Below, in pieces: positions 43,038-52,933 of a stretch of DNA of 64,000 bases. The notes beneath the pieces were generated by a model. That model saw only the letters and a list, made by a program, of their open reading frames with translations. It ran no database searches and was not told the DNA's origin. A program made the position numbers and the translations under genes. Origin of the DNA: Clostridia bacterium (lineage in GTDB: Bacteria > Bacillota > Clostridia > Peptostreptococcales > Anaerovoracaceae); assembly GCA_910575405.1 (NCBI GenBank), contig CAJTER010000005.1, forward strand, positions 62,001-126,000, read 5' to 3'. Within the stretch, counting starts at the first letter, position 1, and every line of letters begins with the position of its first letter.

Positions 43038-43991
43038 ATGAGAGAACAGAAAGCAAAAAGACTGGACATGACCAGCGATCTGGTCTTCCGTACCGTTTAC
43101 GGAAGAGATACGAAGGAAAGCAAGGAAGCCTTAATCGCGGTGCTGAATCTGATCCTGGATCGGAAGGAAGATCCCATCGTGGATTTGGTCTACAAGAATC
43201 CCTTTTATCTCAGCGAGTATACAGCGGGAAAGCAGACGGTCATGGACATTAAAGTGGAGACTTCTCTGGGAGAACAAATCAATCTGGAAATGCAGGTGGA
43301 AAACCTGAGCGAATACGTGAACCGGACAATCCTGTATACGGCGCAAATTTCAGCAGAGGGATTGGAAAGAGGCCAGGAGTATGGTAAACTGAAGAAAACC
43401 ATACATATCAGCATAGTAAAAGGCGATCTGCGGGCAGGAAGCGAAAAATACCACAGCATCTACCGATACATGGAGCTGGAAGAGAAAACCGAGCTGACAG
43501 ATGTGGTAGAAATCCATTACCTGAAGCTGGATGAACTGCCAAAGAAGCCGGTAAGGGAGATGACTCCAATAGAACAGCTTGGATTTTACCTGATCTATGC
43601 TGGAGATGTGAGCAGGCAGGAGGAGATCGAAGAGCTGCTGCTGGAAGGCGAGGAGGGGATTGTTTTGACGGATCAGATCTTGAGGAAAGTGAGTGCGGAA
43701 GAAATTCTGAGGGAAAAGGAGATGGCACGCAAACGGGCGCTGTATGCGCAGGCGGCCCAAGAGCGGGAATGGAAGGAAAACGGACTGCGGGAAGGCAGGG
43801 AGGAAGGTCTGAAAGAAGGCCGGAAAGAAGGCCGAGAAGAAGGCCTGAGGGACGGTCTGCAGCAGGGGAAAGACGATATACTACAGCTCATTTCAAAAAT
43901 GATGGAAAGCGGCCGGGCCGCCGATATATCAAGGCTGCCCACGGATCCGGCTTTTCTTGAAGAAATGCTGAAGCAGTACGATCTTGCTTAA
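43038..43991 (+). CDS. Rpn-family PD-(D/E)XK nuclease / putative transposase
   Basis: 317 residues. The nuclease core is intact: D in VMDIK, then LEMQVENL, the (D/E)XK-like E-x-Q of this family. The C terminus carries a run of REEG/KEGR repeats (about residues 252-284), typical of Rpn recombination-promoting nucleases. A near-identical copy lacking the first ~70 residues lies at 29.6 kb. Rpn proteins are thought to nick DNA and promote recombination; they are widespread and often multicopy. Confidence 0.82.
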   Translation: MREQKAKRLDMTSDLVFRTVYGRDTKESKEALIAVLNLILDRKEDPIVDLVYKNPFYLSEYTAGKQTVMDIKVETSLGEQINLEMQVENLSEYVNRTILYTAQISAEGLERGQEYGKLKKTIHISIVKGDLRAGSEKYHSIYRYMELEEKTELTDVVEIHYLKLDELPKKPVREMTPIEQLGFYLIYAGDVSRQEEIEELLLEGEEGIVLTDQILRKVSAEEILREKEMARKRALYAQAAQEREWKENGLREGREEGLKEGRKEGREEGLRDGLQQGKDDILQLISKMMESGRAADISRLPTDPAFLEEMLKQYDLA

Positions 43992-44108
43992 GCGGGCATG
44001 CTCCCCGAATTTGGAAAATAGTTTTTTGCATAAAAGTGAAACGTTGAAATTTCAAGGATGCCAGCGGGACAAAGAGGGGGGCCCCCCGCTGAAACCCAAG
44101 GCAAAAAC

Positions 44109-44136
44109 TTGACATGCAATTTCAGTTTGTTATAAT
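44109..44136 (+). promoter_or_regulatory. Strong promoter of the 3D-domain gene
   Basis: Perfect TTGACA (44109-44114) and TATAAT (44131-44136) with a 16-base spacer, about 75 bases before the start codon. Confidence 0.85.
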
Positions 44137-44212
44137 GATGGTGCACAGTGTATTGTAGAAATAGTAAATATGATACGCTGTGTTCGTTTTTGTAAGCAAT
44201 CGGGAAAGAGAC

Positions 44213-45172
44213 ATGGTAAAGAAATTAGCAAGGTACAAAGCCGTATTGTTATGCTTCGTACTGCTGGCAGCAATTGTAACCACAGCCTGGCTCATAATCA
44301 CCCAGATGGTTTCAAAGGAAATACGCCTGATTATTGATGGAACGGTTTCTGCGTGTGAAACGAAGAGCTATACGGTAGAAGAATTATTGGAAGAAAAGGA
44401 TATCCATCTGGTAAAGGAGGATTCCATTACGCCTGCTGTGGAAAAAACGCTGACGGACGGCGCAAAGGTCGAGATTGTCCATGCGGTGCCCTTTACATTG
44501 CAGGCCGATGGAACAACGAGGAAGCTGAAGGCCCTCCCCAAAACCATAAAAGACGCCCTGAACTACCATGGTGTCAAAGTGGGACAGGCCGATGAAGTCA
44601 TTCCTGCCCTGAGCCAGCCCCTGAAGGCAGGCGATGAGATCGTGATCCACCGCATTACCACAGGGGAAGAAGTCATTTTTGAAGATTTGGATTTTGAGAC
44701 AAAAGTGCAGGGGACAAATGAACTTCCTGCAGGTACGACGAAAACCATTAAAAAAGGAAAAAAGGGTCAGGATAAAGTAACATACCAGATCACGTATTCA
44801 GACGGACAGGAAATAAAGCGAAAAGAGCTGGAGCGGGAAACTGTAAAAAAGCCAGTTAAGAAAATTGTCGCCAAAAGCACCCGGGGGATGATCGCGGGCG
44901 CAGAATATACAAAGAAGTTTACGGTAAAGGCGTATTCCTATACAGGCGGCGGAACGACAGCTATGGGAACAAAAGCGAGAGTCGGTGAAATTGCAGTGGA
45001 TCCCAGCGTGATTCCTCTCGGGACAAAGGTCTACGTGGAAGGATACGGCTTTGCCAGGGCTGAAGATACAGGAGGAAACATTAAAGGCAATACCATTGAT
45101 GTATATAAATCTTCAGAAAGTGCGTGCCTGAATTGGGGCGTCAGATATGTAACGATCTACATTCTCAGCTAA
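44213..45172 (+). CDS. YabE/RpfB-like protein: DUF348, G5 and 3D domains
   Basis: 319 residues from ATG 44213. A transmembrane or signal segment at residues 10-32 (LLCFVLLAAIVTTAWLIIT) is followed by two DUF348 ubiquitin-like repeats, a G5 domain and a C-terminal 3D domain (VDPSVIPLGTKVYVEGYG, ARAEDTGGNIKG). The three aspartates of the 3D domain are present, which suggests lytic transglycosylase-like activity on peptidoglycan. GTG 44180 is an alternative start. A second 3D protein follows directly. Confidence 0.88.
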   Translation: MVKKLARYKAVLLCFVLLAAIVTTAWLIITQMVSKEIRLIIDGTVSACETKSYTVEELLEEKDIHLVKEDSITPAVEKTLTDGAKVEIVHAVPFTLQADGTTRKLKALPKTIKDALNYHGVKVGQADEVIPALSQPLKAGDEIVIHRITTGEEVIFEDLDFETKVQGTNELPAGTTKTIKKGKKGQDKVTYQITYSDGQEIKRKELERETVKKPVKKIVAKSTRGMIAGAEYTKKFTVKAYSYTGGGTTAMGTKARVGEIAVDPSVIPLGTKVYVEGYGFARAEDTGGNIKGNTIDVYKSSESACLNWGVRYVTIYILS

Positions 45173-45198
45173 CAGCTGAGCGGAAAAAAGGAGGGAGC

Positions 45199-46500
45199 AT
45201 GAAAAAAGAAGTAAGTATCAGAAGAAAAGCAGGTGCGGTTTTCATAGCCGCAGCAGTGATGGTGTCTTCATTTGCACCGGCATCCTTTATTTTTGCAGAA
45301 ACGGAAAGCGAGCCGGCAGATGTACAGCAGACGGTCACTACGGAAGCAGAGGAAGAAGTAGAAGCGCCGGATCAGGAGACTACCGGGCCGGAGGAAGAAT
45401 CAATTGCAGTTACAGGTATCAGCCTAAACCATAAAAGCTGCAAGCTGAAGGCAGGAAAGCATCTCAAACTAAAAGGCTCTGTGGAGCCTGCTGAGGCTAC
45501 AGAAAAGACAATCATCTGGACATCTTCCGATAAAGCAGTAGCTGTTGTTGATTCAAATGGTACAGTAACAGCGGAAGGTCCTGGAAGAGCAGTTATTACG
45601 GCAAAGGCTGGTGATAAAACAGCCAAATGCGTTGTCCGGGTATCCTTCAAAGCACCGCAGCACGTAAAAGCCAAAAGCGTAGGTCTGACGACGATTCAGC
45701 TGAGCTGGAAAAAGGCTTTTGGGGCAACAGGCTACGATATATATCGCGCTTCGAAAAAACATGGGACCTACAAAAAAATTGCCTCTGTAAAGGACAAGAT
45801 TGTTTACAGAGATAAAAAGCGGGCAACCGGAGTCGAATACTTTTATAAAGTACAGGCCCGCCGTGGAAAGGCAGAAAGCCACTTCTCAAAGATGGTTTCC
45901 GAAAAAGCAAGACCAGGTCAGACGAGTACCAAAGTAAAGGCTGGCGAGGAGAAAGTAACGGTTTCCTGGAAAAAGATCGGCGGCGCTCAGGGCTATCACG
46001 TTTATTATAAAACTTCTCAAAAAGCGGATTACAAACGAATTGGAATCGTGGGACAAAATCAGGCTGCAAAGCTGACCCATGATGGACTGAAAGGCGGAAA
46101 GACTTATTACTACAAAGTGCGTTCCTATAGAGTGGTAAAAGGTGAAAAAGTCTTTTCCCATGGCTCAAAGCAGGTAAAAACAAAAGCAAAAAAAGTAAAG
46201 CTGAAGACCCATAAATCCGGTTTTCAGTACAAGAAGAAAATGATTGTAAAGGCGTATGCTTATACAGGAGGTGGGCGGACCGCAACCGGAACCCGCGCCA
46301 GAAAAGGCGAGATTGCAGTCGATCCACGGGTAATTCCCCTGGGGACCAAGGTGTATGTTGAAGGTTATGGTCATGCCAGAGCTGAGGACACTGGCGGAAA
46401 TATCAAAGGAAGAACCATTGACCTTTATATGAACTCAGGAAGCGCCTGCATGAGATGGGGCGTAAGGTACAAGACTGTTTATCTCGATGTAAGAAAGTAA
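45199..46500 (+). CDS. Secreted Big2-FnIII-3D domain protein
   Basis: 433 residues from ATG 45199, after AGGAGG. Signal peptide (residues 1-33, ending FIFAETES), an acidic linker, a Big2 Ig-like domain (ISLNHKSCKLKAGKHLKLKG), two FnIII-like domains (each with GYDIYRASKK or GYHVYYKTSQ), then a 3D domain nearly identical in core to that of the previous gene. The Ig and FnIII modules probably attach the peptidoglycan-active domain to the wall. Tandem duplication of the 3D module with different partners is evident. Confidence 0.87.
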   Translation: MKKEVSIRRKAGAVFIAAAVMVSSFAPASFIFAETESEPADVQQTVTTEAEEEVEAPDQETTGPEEESIAVTGISLNHKSCKLKAGKHLKLKGSVEPAEATEKTIIWTSSDKAVAVVDSNGTVTAEGPGRAVITAKAGDKTAKCVVRVSFKAPQHVKAKSVGLTTIQLSWKKAFGATGYDIYRASKKHGTYKKIASVKDKIVYRDKKRATGVEYFYKVQARRGKAESHFSKMVSEKARPGQTSTKVKAGEEKVTVSWKKIGGAQGYHVYYKTSQKADYKRIGIVGQNQAAKLTHDGLKGGKTYYYKVRSYRVVKGEKVFSHGSKQVKTKAKKVKLKTHKSGFQYKKKMIVKAYAYTGGGRTATGTRARKGEIAVDPRVIPLGTKVYVEGYGHARAEDTGGNIKGRTIDLYMNSGSACMRWGVRYKTVYLDVRK

Positions 46501-46536
46501 GGCAGTTTTAAGGAGAATCGTCCGAATCATCATAAC

Positions 46537-46586
46537 GAAAAAGCGGGCTTTGGATCTTAATCAAAAGATTCAAAGCCCGCTTTTAA
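46537..46586. terminator. Bidirectional terminator
   Basis: AAGCGGGCTTTG (46541-46552) pairs perfectly with CAAAGCCCGCTT (46571-46582), flanked by an A-run and TTTT. It lies between convergent genes. Confidence 0.9.
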
Positions 46587-46606
46587 AATTCAATGAATGA
46601 ATTGGC

Positions 46607-47848
46607 TTAACGAAGGTGTTTTTTGATGAGGTCAATGAAAGTATCAAGTCCATCCCTTTTGGGAAAAATCGCTCTTGCTGAGGTTGCGTTTCCGCCGCCC
46701 TTTCCATTGTAAATGGAGGCATTTTCCTTTACCAGCCTGCCGCAGTCTACTGTTCCGTTTGAAAAGAGAAGGGCTGTGTTGTCAGAGGAAGAACAGATGA
46801 TCAAAAGCTTTACAATTTCCTTTATGAGAGGCCGTCCGATGTTCAGGAGATCGTCTGTTTTCATATCATCATATTCATATACGAGAACAGGGTACTTATC
46901 CGGAGACGTGTATCCCTGCATGGAAAGTAAATCCTCCCGTATTTCCTCTCTGCGGGCATTGAGAACTGACTGACGGAGAACATGTAGCTCGTTTTTTACA
47001 GCCTTTGTCTTTTCCTCTCTTGCCTTAATTTTATCCATCAGATCATCAGGGCCTGCAGAAAAACGGTTGCCCAACGCTGCAATCAGCTCGTGCTTTCTGC
47101 CATAATCGAGAAGGGCGCGCTTTCCAGCCTCAAAATAGATGCGGAACATCCCTTTATAATGTTCAACCTTATAAAGCTTTACAAGGCCAACCTGCCCTGC
47201 TGTAGACGGGTGCGTACCACAGCAGGCAACGCAGTCAGCGGCATTTTCCACATCCCCGACGCAGACGATGGAAATTTCCTCGTCAATGGCAAGCGCCTTT
47301 CTCAGCGGCAGCTGCTCGGCTTCCTGTCGTGTTTCAAAACGGCGTACTGTTACAGGCGCGTTAGACCAGATGACTTCATTGGTACACAGCTCCGCCTGCT
47401 TTGCCATTTCCCAGGTAATCTCCCTGATCGAAGGATCCTCCTCCAGCGAAATATCGATGGTCATGTACTCCTGGCCCATATGAAAACCTCTGTTGATACC
47501 GCCGAACAGGCGGTAGCAAATACCAGAAAGAATGTGTTCCCCGCAGTGGCGCTGCATGTTATCAAAGCGACGCTCCCAGTCGATGCAGCAGCGTACCTCC
47601 TGCCAGGGAGTAAAAGAAGCGGCTCCTGCCATCCGGTGGTACACCAGATCGTCCTGTTCAAAAACTTCTGTAACCTGCTGGCCGCTGATGGTCCCTATAT
47701 CACAGCTTTGTCCGCCGCCTGTTGGGAAAAATACGGTCCTGTCTAAAACTACCAGGTCTTCTTCGGCCCAAAGAACCGCAGCAGCGCATTCCTTTAAATA
47801 GACGTCCTGCTGATATAATTTTTTTGTACTTGCTATCTTGCTCATCAT
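46607..47848 (-). CDS. alaX: AlaX-L alanyl-tRNA editing protein
   Basis: 413 residues. The editing site His101/His105 (HCGEH) and Cys209/His213 (CCGTH) bind zinc, after FFPTGGGQ near residue 41. The C terminus has a DHHA1-type domain with GGGNATSARA. It hydrolyses Ser-tRNA(Ala) or Gly-tRNA(Ala) in trans. Two ATG codons stand together at the start; the second has better spacing to GGAG. It has its own minus-strand promoter and no operon partners. Confidence 0.9.
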   Translation of the reverse strand: MMSKIASTKKLYQQDVYLKECAAAVLWAEEDLVVLDRTVFFPTGGGQSCDIGTISGQQVTEVFEQDDLVYHRMAGAASFTPWQEVRCCIDWERRFDNMQRHCGEHILSGICYRLFGGINRGFHMGQEYMTIDISLEEDPSIREITWEMAKQAELCTNEVIWSNAPVTVRRFETRQEAEQLPLRKALAIDEEISIVCVGDVENAADCVACCGTHPSTAGQVGLVKLYKVEHYKGMFRIYFEAGKRALLDYGRKHELIAALGNRFSAGPDDLMDKIKAREEKTKAVKNELHVLRQSVLNARREEIREDLLSMQGYTSPDKYPVLVYEYDDMKTDDLLNIGRPLIKEIVKLLIICSSSDNTALLFSNGTVDCGRLVKENASIYNGKGGGNATSARAIFPKRDGLDTFIDLIKKHLR

Positions 47849-47926
47849 AAAGCTCCTTACTGGAATTCATAAATCAGATTCATTTTCTTTTTCGTGTTTT
47901 ATGTTTAAAAATGCTTTTCTCAAACG

Positions 47927-47956
47927 ATTGTAATACACATTCCGCAAATATGTCAA
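47927..47956 (-). promoter_or_regulatory. Promoter of alaX
   Basis: On the minus strand TTGACA (47951-47956), an 18-base spacer and TACAAT (47927-47932). Confidence 0.65.
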
Positions 47957-48122
47957 TCTTAGGATTCATAAGCGAGGTGGATTTTCACCAAATAATGACA
48001 AAAACTACACATTACAATTAAGAAATTATCAAGGAAAAACGGTATTCTTAATAAAAATTTAATATTCTCCAAAAGCAGGAGCTTTTAAAGAGAATTACAA
48101 GAAACAGCTTGAAGGGAGCGAT

Positions 48123-49016
48123 ATGGATCATTTAGAGAAACTTGAAGCAGAAGCCATTTATATTATGCGTGAAGTGGCTGCGCAGTGTGAAAAGCCAGTA
48201 ATGCTTTACTCCATAGGCAAGGATTCCTCGGTTATGCTGCATATAGCATTAAAGGCATTTTTCCCAGAAAAGCCGCCGTTTCCTTTTCTTCACATTAACA
48301 CCACATGGAAATTCCACGAAATGATAGAATTTCGGGACAAAACAGCAGAAAAATACGGCATTGAAATGCTGGAATACATCAATGAGGAGGGCCTGCGGCA
48401 GGGAATCAACCCCTTTGAGCATGGAGCCGCCTATACGGATATCATGAAAACTCAGGCACTGAAGCAGGCGCTGGACAAATATAAGTTTACTGCAGCTTTT
48501 GGAGGCGGACGCAGGGATGAAGAGAAGAGCCGCGCAAAAGAACGGATTTTTTCATTCCGCAATGCTCAGCAGGCATGGGATCCCAAGAACCAACGTCCGG
48601 AAATGTGGAAACTGTTTAATACAGAAATCAATAAGGGAGAGAGCATTCGGATATTCCCTCTTTCCAACTGGACGGAAAAAGACATCTGGCAGTATATTGC
48701 AAGAGAGCATATCGATATTGTACCTCTTTATTTTGCTGCCAAGCGCCCTGTGGTAGAGCGTGACGGCAACATCATCCTGGTGGATGATGACAGAATGCCC
48801 TTAAAGGCAGGAGAAGAGCCGGTGATGAAAAAAGTGCGCTTCCGAACCCTTGGCTGTTACCCCCTTTCCGGCGGCATGGAATCTGAGGCAGATACCCTTG
48901 AGGCAATTATCCAGGAAACGCTCAGCGCAGTATCATCGGAACGCACCAGCCGGGTTATTGACAGGGACGGCGGCAGCGCCAGCATGGAAAAGCGGAAGCG
49001 GGAGGGCTATTTCTAA
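48123..49016 (+). CDS. cysD: Sulfate adenylyltransferase subunit 2
   Basis: 297 residues. The PP-loop pyrophosphatase motif is [10 protein letters not shown] at about residue 30; [20 protein letters not shown] and the C-terminal [10 protein letters not shown] block are typical of CysD. With CysN it makes APS from sulfate and ATP. It is the first gene of an eight-gene sulfate operon and overlaps cysNC by one base. The 270-base gap upstream holds the alaX promoter and no other gene; I found no convincing cysD promoter. Confidence 0.93.
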   Translation: MDHLEKLEAEAIYIMREVAAQCEKPVMLYSIGKDSSVMLHIALKAFFPEKPPFPFLHINTTWKFHEMIEFRDKTAEKYGIEMLEYINEEGLRQGINPFEHGAAYTDIMKTQALKQALDKYKFTAAFGGGRRDEEKSRAKERIFSFRNAQQAWDPKNQRPEMWKLFNTEINKGESIRIFPLSNWTEKDIWQYIAREHIDIVPLYFAAKRPVVERDGNIILVDDDRMPLKAGEEPVMKKVRFRTLGCYPLSGGMESEADTLEAIIQETLSAVSSERTSRVIDRDGGSASMEKRKREGYF

Positions 49017-50839
49017 TGGACAGTTTACTGAAATTTATCACTTGCGGAAGTGTGGATGATGGCAAATCCACGTTAATCGGACATATGTTATATGACGCAA
49101 AGCTCCTGTTTACGGATCAGGAACAGGCGCTTAAGCTGGATTCCAAGGTGGGCGCCCGTGAAGGTATCATGGATTACAGTCTTTTGCTGGACGGGCTTAT
49201 GGCAGAGCGGGAGCAGGGAATCACAATTGATGTAGCCTACCGTTATTTCACCACAGATCACCGTTCTTTTATTGTGGCAGACACACCGGGACATGAAGAA
49301 TATACGAGGAACATGGCTGTAGGGGCATCCTTTGCAGAATTGGCCGTTATTCTGGTAGATGCAAGCCAGGGGGTTCTAGCCCAGACGCGCCGTCATACGC
49401 GCATTTGCGCGCTCATGGGGATCCAGCATTTCGTATTTGCCATCAACAAGATGGATCTGGTGGATTACAGCGAGGCAGTATTCCGCAAGTGTCAAAAGGA
49501 TATCAAAATATTGCTGGCAGAATGCAACTGTAAATCCGCTGCTCTGATTCCAGTGTCAGCTACAGAGGGGGACAATGTAACCACGGCTTCCAGCCGCATG
49601 CCCTGGTATAGGGGAAAGACCATCCTCAGCTATCTGGAGCAAATTGATGTGTCAGCAGACCCTTCTGAGACCGGCTTTTCTATGCCAGTACAGCGGGTAT
49701 GCCGTCCAAACGCTGATTTTCGGGGCTTTCAGGGGCAAATTGAAAGCGGCGAAATTGCTCTTGGCGATGAAATTACGGTTCTTCCAAGCCAGGAAAAAGC
49801 CGCTGTTTGCGCAATTTACGATGGCGATAAGCTGGTAGAGAAACGTTCTGCTGGACATGCTGTTACCATTCAGTTGGATACGGAAATTGACATTTCCAGA
49901 GGCTGCGTTTTGATAAATGGTTCCAATGCTGTTGTCAATTCGATGTTTTCAGTGACCCTTTTGTGGATGGACGATGCAAAGCTGGTGGCAGGAAAGAACT
50001 ATATACTGAAGCTGGGAACCCAGTCCGTTCCGGCTATGGTTATGAATATCAAATATAAAATTGATGTCAATACTGGAAATGAAGTATACGCGGATGCGAT
50101 TTACAAAAATGAAATTGCTCTCTGCGAGATTACGACGGGCGCAAAGCTGGTAGCTGATCGATTTGAAAACAACGAAGCCCTGGGCTCTCTGATCCTCATC
50201 GATCGGATCACACATACAACCTCAGCCTGCGGGGTAATTGAGGAATCCATTGGACGCGGAAGGGATCTGACCTGGCATAATATGGACATTACAAAGCAGT
50301 TTCGTCAGCAGCAGTTAGGGCAGCAGGCACGCACCATCTGGTTTACCGGCTTATCGGGAGCAGGAAAGTCTACTCTTGCCAATGAGATTGAAAAAAGGCT
50401 GGCTGCAATGGGAAAGCATACGATGCTGCTGGACGGTGACAATGTTCGTATGGGGCTGAATAAAAATCTGGGCTTTAAAGAGGCTGATCGGATTGAGAAT
50501 ATCCGCCGCGTGGCGGAAGTAGCAAAGCTGATGAATGACGCCGGCCTCATCGTGCTGACGTCCTTTATTTCACCTTTTATCCGCGACCGAAAACAGGCAA
50601 GAGATATTATCGGCAGCGATTTTATTGAAATATATGTAAATACACCCCTTGAGGAATGCGAAAAGCGGGATCCGAAGGGCCTATATGCTTCGGCACGGCA
50701 GGGTAAGCTTGACAGCTTTACAGGCATATCCAGCCCTTATGAAGCACCGGAACATCCGGATATTACAATTGATGCGAGTAAATACAGCATCGAAGAGTGT
50801 GCAGATATTGTGTTCGAAAAATTGAAGGAAAGACTATAG
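49016..50839 (+). CDS. cysNC: CysN/CysC fusion: sulfate adenylyltransferase subunit 1 and APS kinase
   Basis: 607 residues. The N-terminal GTPase has GSVDDGKST (G1), DTPGHEEYTRN (G3) and NKMDL (G4) and is the regulatory subunit of the ATP sulfurylase. The APS kinase domain starts near residue 440 with Walker A GLSGAGKST. The fusion makes PAPS directly from the CysD product. Together with the following sulfotransferase and PAP phosphatase it points to use of PAPS as a sulfonate donor. The two-domain fusion is common in proteobacteria and less so in Clostridia. Confidence 0.94.
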   Translation: MDSLLKFITCGSVDDGKSTLIGHMLYDAKLLFTDQEQALKLDSKVGAREGIMDYSLLLDGLMAEREQGITIDVAYRYFTTDHRSFIVADTPGHEEYTRNMAVGASFAELAVILVDASQGVLAQTRRHTRICALMGIQHFVFAINKMDLVDYSEAVFRKCQKDIKILLAECNCKSAALIPVSATEGDNVTTASSRMPWYRGKTILSYLEQIDVSADPSETGFSMPVQRVCRPNADFRGFQGQIESGEIALGDEITVLPSQEKAAVCAIYDGDKLVEKRSAGHAVTIQLDTEIDISRGCVLINGSNAVVNSMFSVTLLWMDDAKLVAGKNYILKLGTQSVPAMVMNIKYKIDVNTGNEVYADAIYKNEIALCEITTGAKLVADRFENNEALGSLILIDRITHTTSACGVIEESIGRGRDLTWHNMDITKQFRQQQLGQQARTIWFTGLSGAGKSTLANEIEKRLAAMGKHTMLLDGDNVRMGLNKNLGFKEADRIENIRRVAEVAKLMNDAGLIVLTSFISPFIRDRKQARDIIGSDFIEIYVNTPLEECEKRDPKGLYASARQGKLDSFTGISSPYEAPEHPDITIDASKYSIEECADIVFEKLKERL

Positions 50840-50888
50840 TGATTGTACATCCCTGTCTCAAATAAAGGGAAAGGAATTATTGAAAAGT

Positions 50889-52013
50889 ATGAAAACATTA
50901 TTTCTGCACATCGGCACTCCAAAGACAGCAACATCCTCTATCCAGAAATTTTGTGCAAAAAACCGGGAGGTACTGCAAAGCAAAGGGTATTGTTATCCGT
51001 ATACCATAAGAAATTATCCGGGCATCGGCGAGAATCGCAATGCCCATTTTATGATGGGGAAAATTCCAAGCGAAGAGGACAGCTCTGTACCAAACTCTGA
51101 AGAGCAGCGCTTCTTTGAACTGGGAATGGAGCGTGTACATGCCTGCTTTGAGAGCTTTGATAATGTAATTTTATCAGATGAGGGGCTCTGGATGGCCAGC
51201 GGGCGTGCGCGCCCAAATTTGTGGAAGGATTTAAAAGCAGATGCGGATAAATACGGCTATACGATTAAAATTATTGTTTATCTCAGGCGTCAGGATCAGT
51301 TTTTAAGTTCCAGGTACAATCAAAGGGTCAAGAATACCGGATATACAAAAACCTGGGAGGAGCATGTAAAAAAGGCGCCTGCGGCATTAGGGGATATCCT
51401 GGATTATGCTGCGAAAATACGCGGCATTGCGGAAGTTTTCGGAAGAGAGCAGCTCTATGTACGCAGATTTGATAAATCCGGCTTTTACGGAGGGTCCATT
51501 TATGCAGACTTTTTTCAGTGCCTGAGCCTTACCATAACGGAGGAATACCAGGAGCTGGAGCAGGATGCTAACTTATCCTTTGGGGGAAACACCTTTGAAA
51601 TTATGCGTGTTATTAACAAGATGCCGGATTTGGATAAATCCAATCAGTCGTATCTTCGGCAGCAGATTAAAAAATGCGCAGAGGAGTCAGCGAAGTGCTA
51701 CAAGTACACTATGTTTTCCAAGGAAGAGGCAGAAACGTTTCTCAGCCATTATCGCCAGGGAAATGAGCAGATTGCAGCAGATTATATTGGTGATGGAAAA
51801 CCCCTCTTTGACTATGAAGTGAAAAGTACGGAAAAGTGGAACAAACAGAATGAATACATGATAGACGATCTGATCCGCCTATTTGCCGTTACCACCTGTC
51901 AGCTTCATGAAGAAATTCTGAAACTGAAAGAAGAAAACGCACGCCAGAAGGCACAGCTGCTTCGCCAGCAGGCAGGCCTGCTTCAGAAAATCAAACGCAG
52001 AATCCGCGTGTGA
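50889..52013 (+). CDS. PAPS-dependent sulfotransferase
   Basis: 374 residues from ATG 50889; TTG 50880, closer to AAAGGA, is an alternative. The 5'-PAPS loop is HIGTPKTATSSIQ at residues 6-18, and the 3'-phosphate region is probably YLRRQDQFLSSRYNQ in the middle. The C-terminal 40 residues form a coiled coil (EILKLKEENARQKAQLL) with a basic end. No membrane segment is seen. The gene lies between cysNC and cysQ, so it is the likely user of the PAPS made by the operon. The acceptor (glycan, lipid or small molecule) is unknown. Confidence 0.8.
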   Translation: MKTLFLHIGTPKTATSSIQKFCAKNREVLQSKGYCYPYTIRNYPGIGENRNAHFMMGKIPSEEDSSVPNSEEQRFFELGMERVHACFESFDNVILSDEGLWMASGRARPNLWKDLKADADKYGYTIKIIVYLRRQDQFLSSRYNQRVKNTGYTKTWEEHVKKAPAALGDILDYAAKIRGIAEVFGREQLYVRRFDKSGFYGGSIYADFFQCLSLTITEEYQELEQDANLSFGGNTFEIMRVINKMPDLDKSNQSYLRQQIKKCAEESAKCYKYTMFSKEEAETFLSHYRQGNEQIAADYIGDGKPLFDYEVKSTEKWNKQNEYMIDDLIRLFAVTTCQLHEEILKLKEENARQKAQLLRQQAGLLQKIKRRIRV

Positions 52014-52076
52014 CTTGGTTCAGGAACAAGAATGATACCTGATAAAATGAAATGAATTCTGGGAGATGAATAGAGA

Positions 52077-52859
52077 ATGTGGACAAAAGAACTGGAAGCT
52101 GCTAAACATGCGGCAGTCTGCGCCGGAGCGGCAATTATGGAAATTTATGAGGCCGCAGAACATCCGGAGGTGGAATACAAAGAAGAGAACATGCCTCTGA
52201 CACAAGCGGATAAGGCTGCCAATGACAGGATTGTTCGTTCCTTAAAAGAAGCCTTCCCTCAATATGCGATTTTATCAGAGGAAATGAAGGATGACAGGAG
52301 CAGACTGAGCAATGATTATTGCTTTATTGTCGACCCGCTGGATGGGACAAAAGAGTTCCTCAAGAGAAACGGGCAGTTTACGGTCAATATTGCGCTGGCT
52401 TATCGGCATACGTCTGTTATGGGCGTTATCTATGTACCTGTATCAGGAGAGCTTTATTATGCATGCCAGGGGAAGGGAGCATACTGCCAGAATCAGGATG
52501 GCAGCACAGAGCAGCTGCACGTGTCCGATAATACGGATATTCCATCCCTGCAGGCAGTTATAAGCAGCTCCCACGGCTGCGCAGAAATGGATCGTCTGCT
52601 GGAAACGTATCATCTGACGAACTTTATAAAGGTGGGAAGCTCCCTGAAGGGCTGCATGGTTGCGAGTGGTCAGGCGGATATCTATTACCGCTTCAATCCG
52701 ACGATGGAGTGGGATACAGCGGCAATGCAGTGTATTGCTGAAGAAGCGGGAGCCATCTTCCGGCAGATGGATGGCACGGAGATGACCTATAATAGGGAGA
52801 ATAGCCGAAATTCTAAGGGCTTTTACATTATCAACCATAAAGATAACCGACTGGTATAA
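52077..52859 (+). CDS. cysQ: 3'(2'),5'-bisphosphate nucleotidase (PAP phosphatase)
   Basis: 260 residues of the inositol-monophosphatase fold: metal motif DPLDGTKEF at about residue 84, EEM upstream and WDTAAMQ near the C terminus. CysQ removes the 3' phosphate of PAP, the by-product of sulfotransferases, and prevents product inhibition. Position directly after the sulfotransferase fits a recycling role. The start ATG follows GGGAGATGAATAGAG. Confidence 0.92.
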   Translation: MWTKELEAAKHAAVCAGAAIMEIYEAAEHPEVEYKEENMPLTQADKAANDRIVRSLKEAFPQYAILSEEMKDDRSRLSNDYCFIVDPLDGTKEFLKRNGQFTVNIALAYRHTSVMGVIYVPVSGELYYACQGKGAYCQNQDGSTEQLHVSDNTDIPSLQAVISSSHGCAEMDRLLETYHLTNFIKVGSSLKGCMVASGQADIYYRFNPTMEWDTAAMQCIAEEAGAIFRQMDGTEMTYNRENSRNSKGFYIINHKDNRLV

Positions 52860-52933
52860 GGAAAGCTATGCTCCTTAGAGACACCGGACTTCAGGGATAC
52901 TCTCACCTGTATCCTGGGGAAAAGAGGAAAGGA

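Noticed and set aside
43769-43960. Arginine/glycine-rich small frame overlapping the Rpn repeat tail
   Set aside because: It is the alternate-frame reading of the KEGR/REEG repeat tract in the Rpn-type gene.
44070-44096. GC-rich hairpin (CAGCGGG/CCCGCTG) after the intact Rpn gene as a terminator or insertion end
   Set aside because: No T-run follows and no matching inverted repeat is found at the other side of the gene, so neither role is supported.
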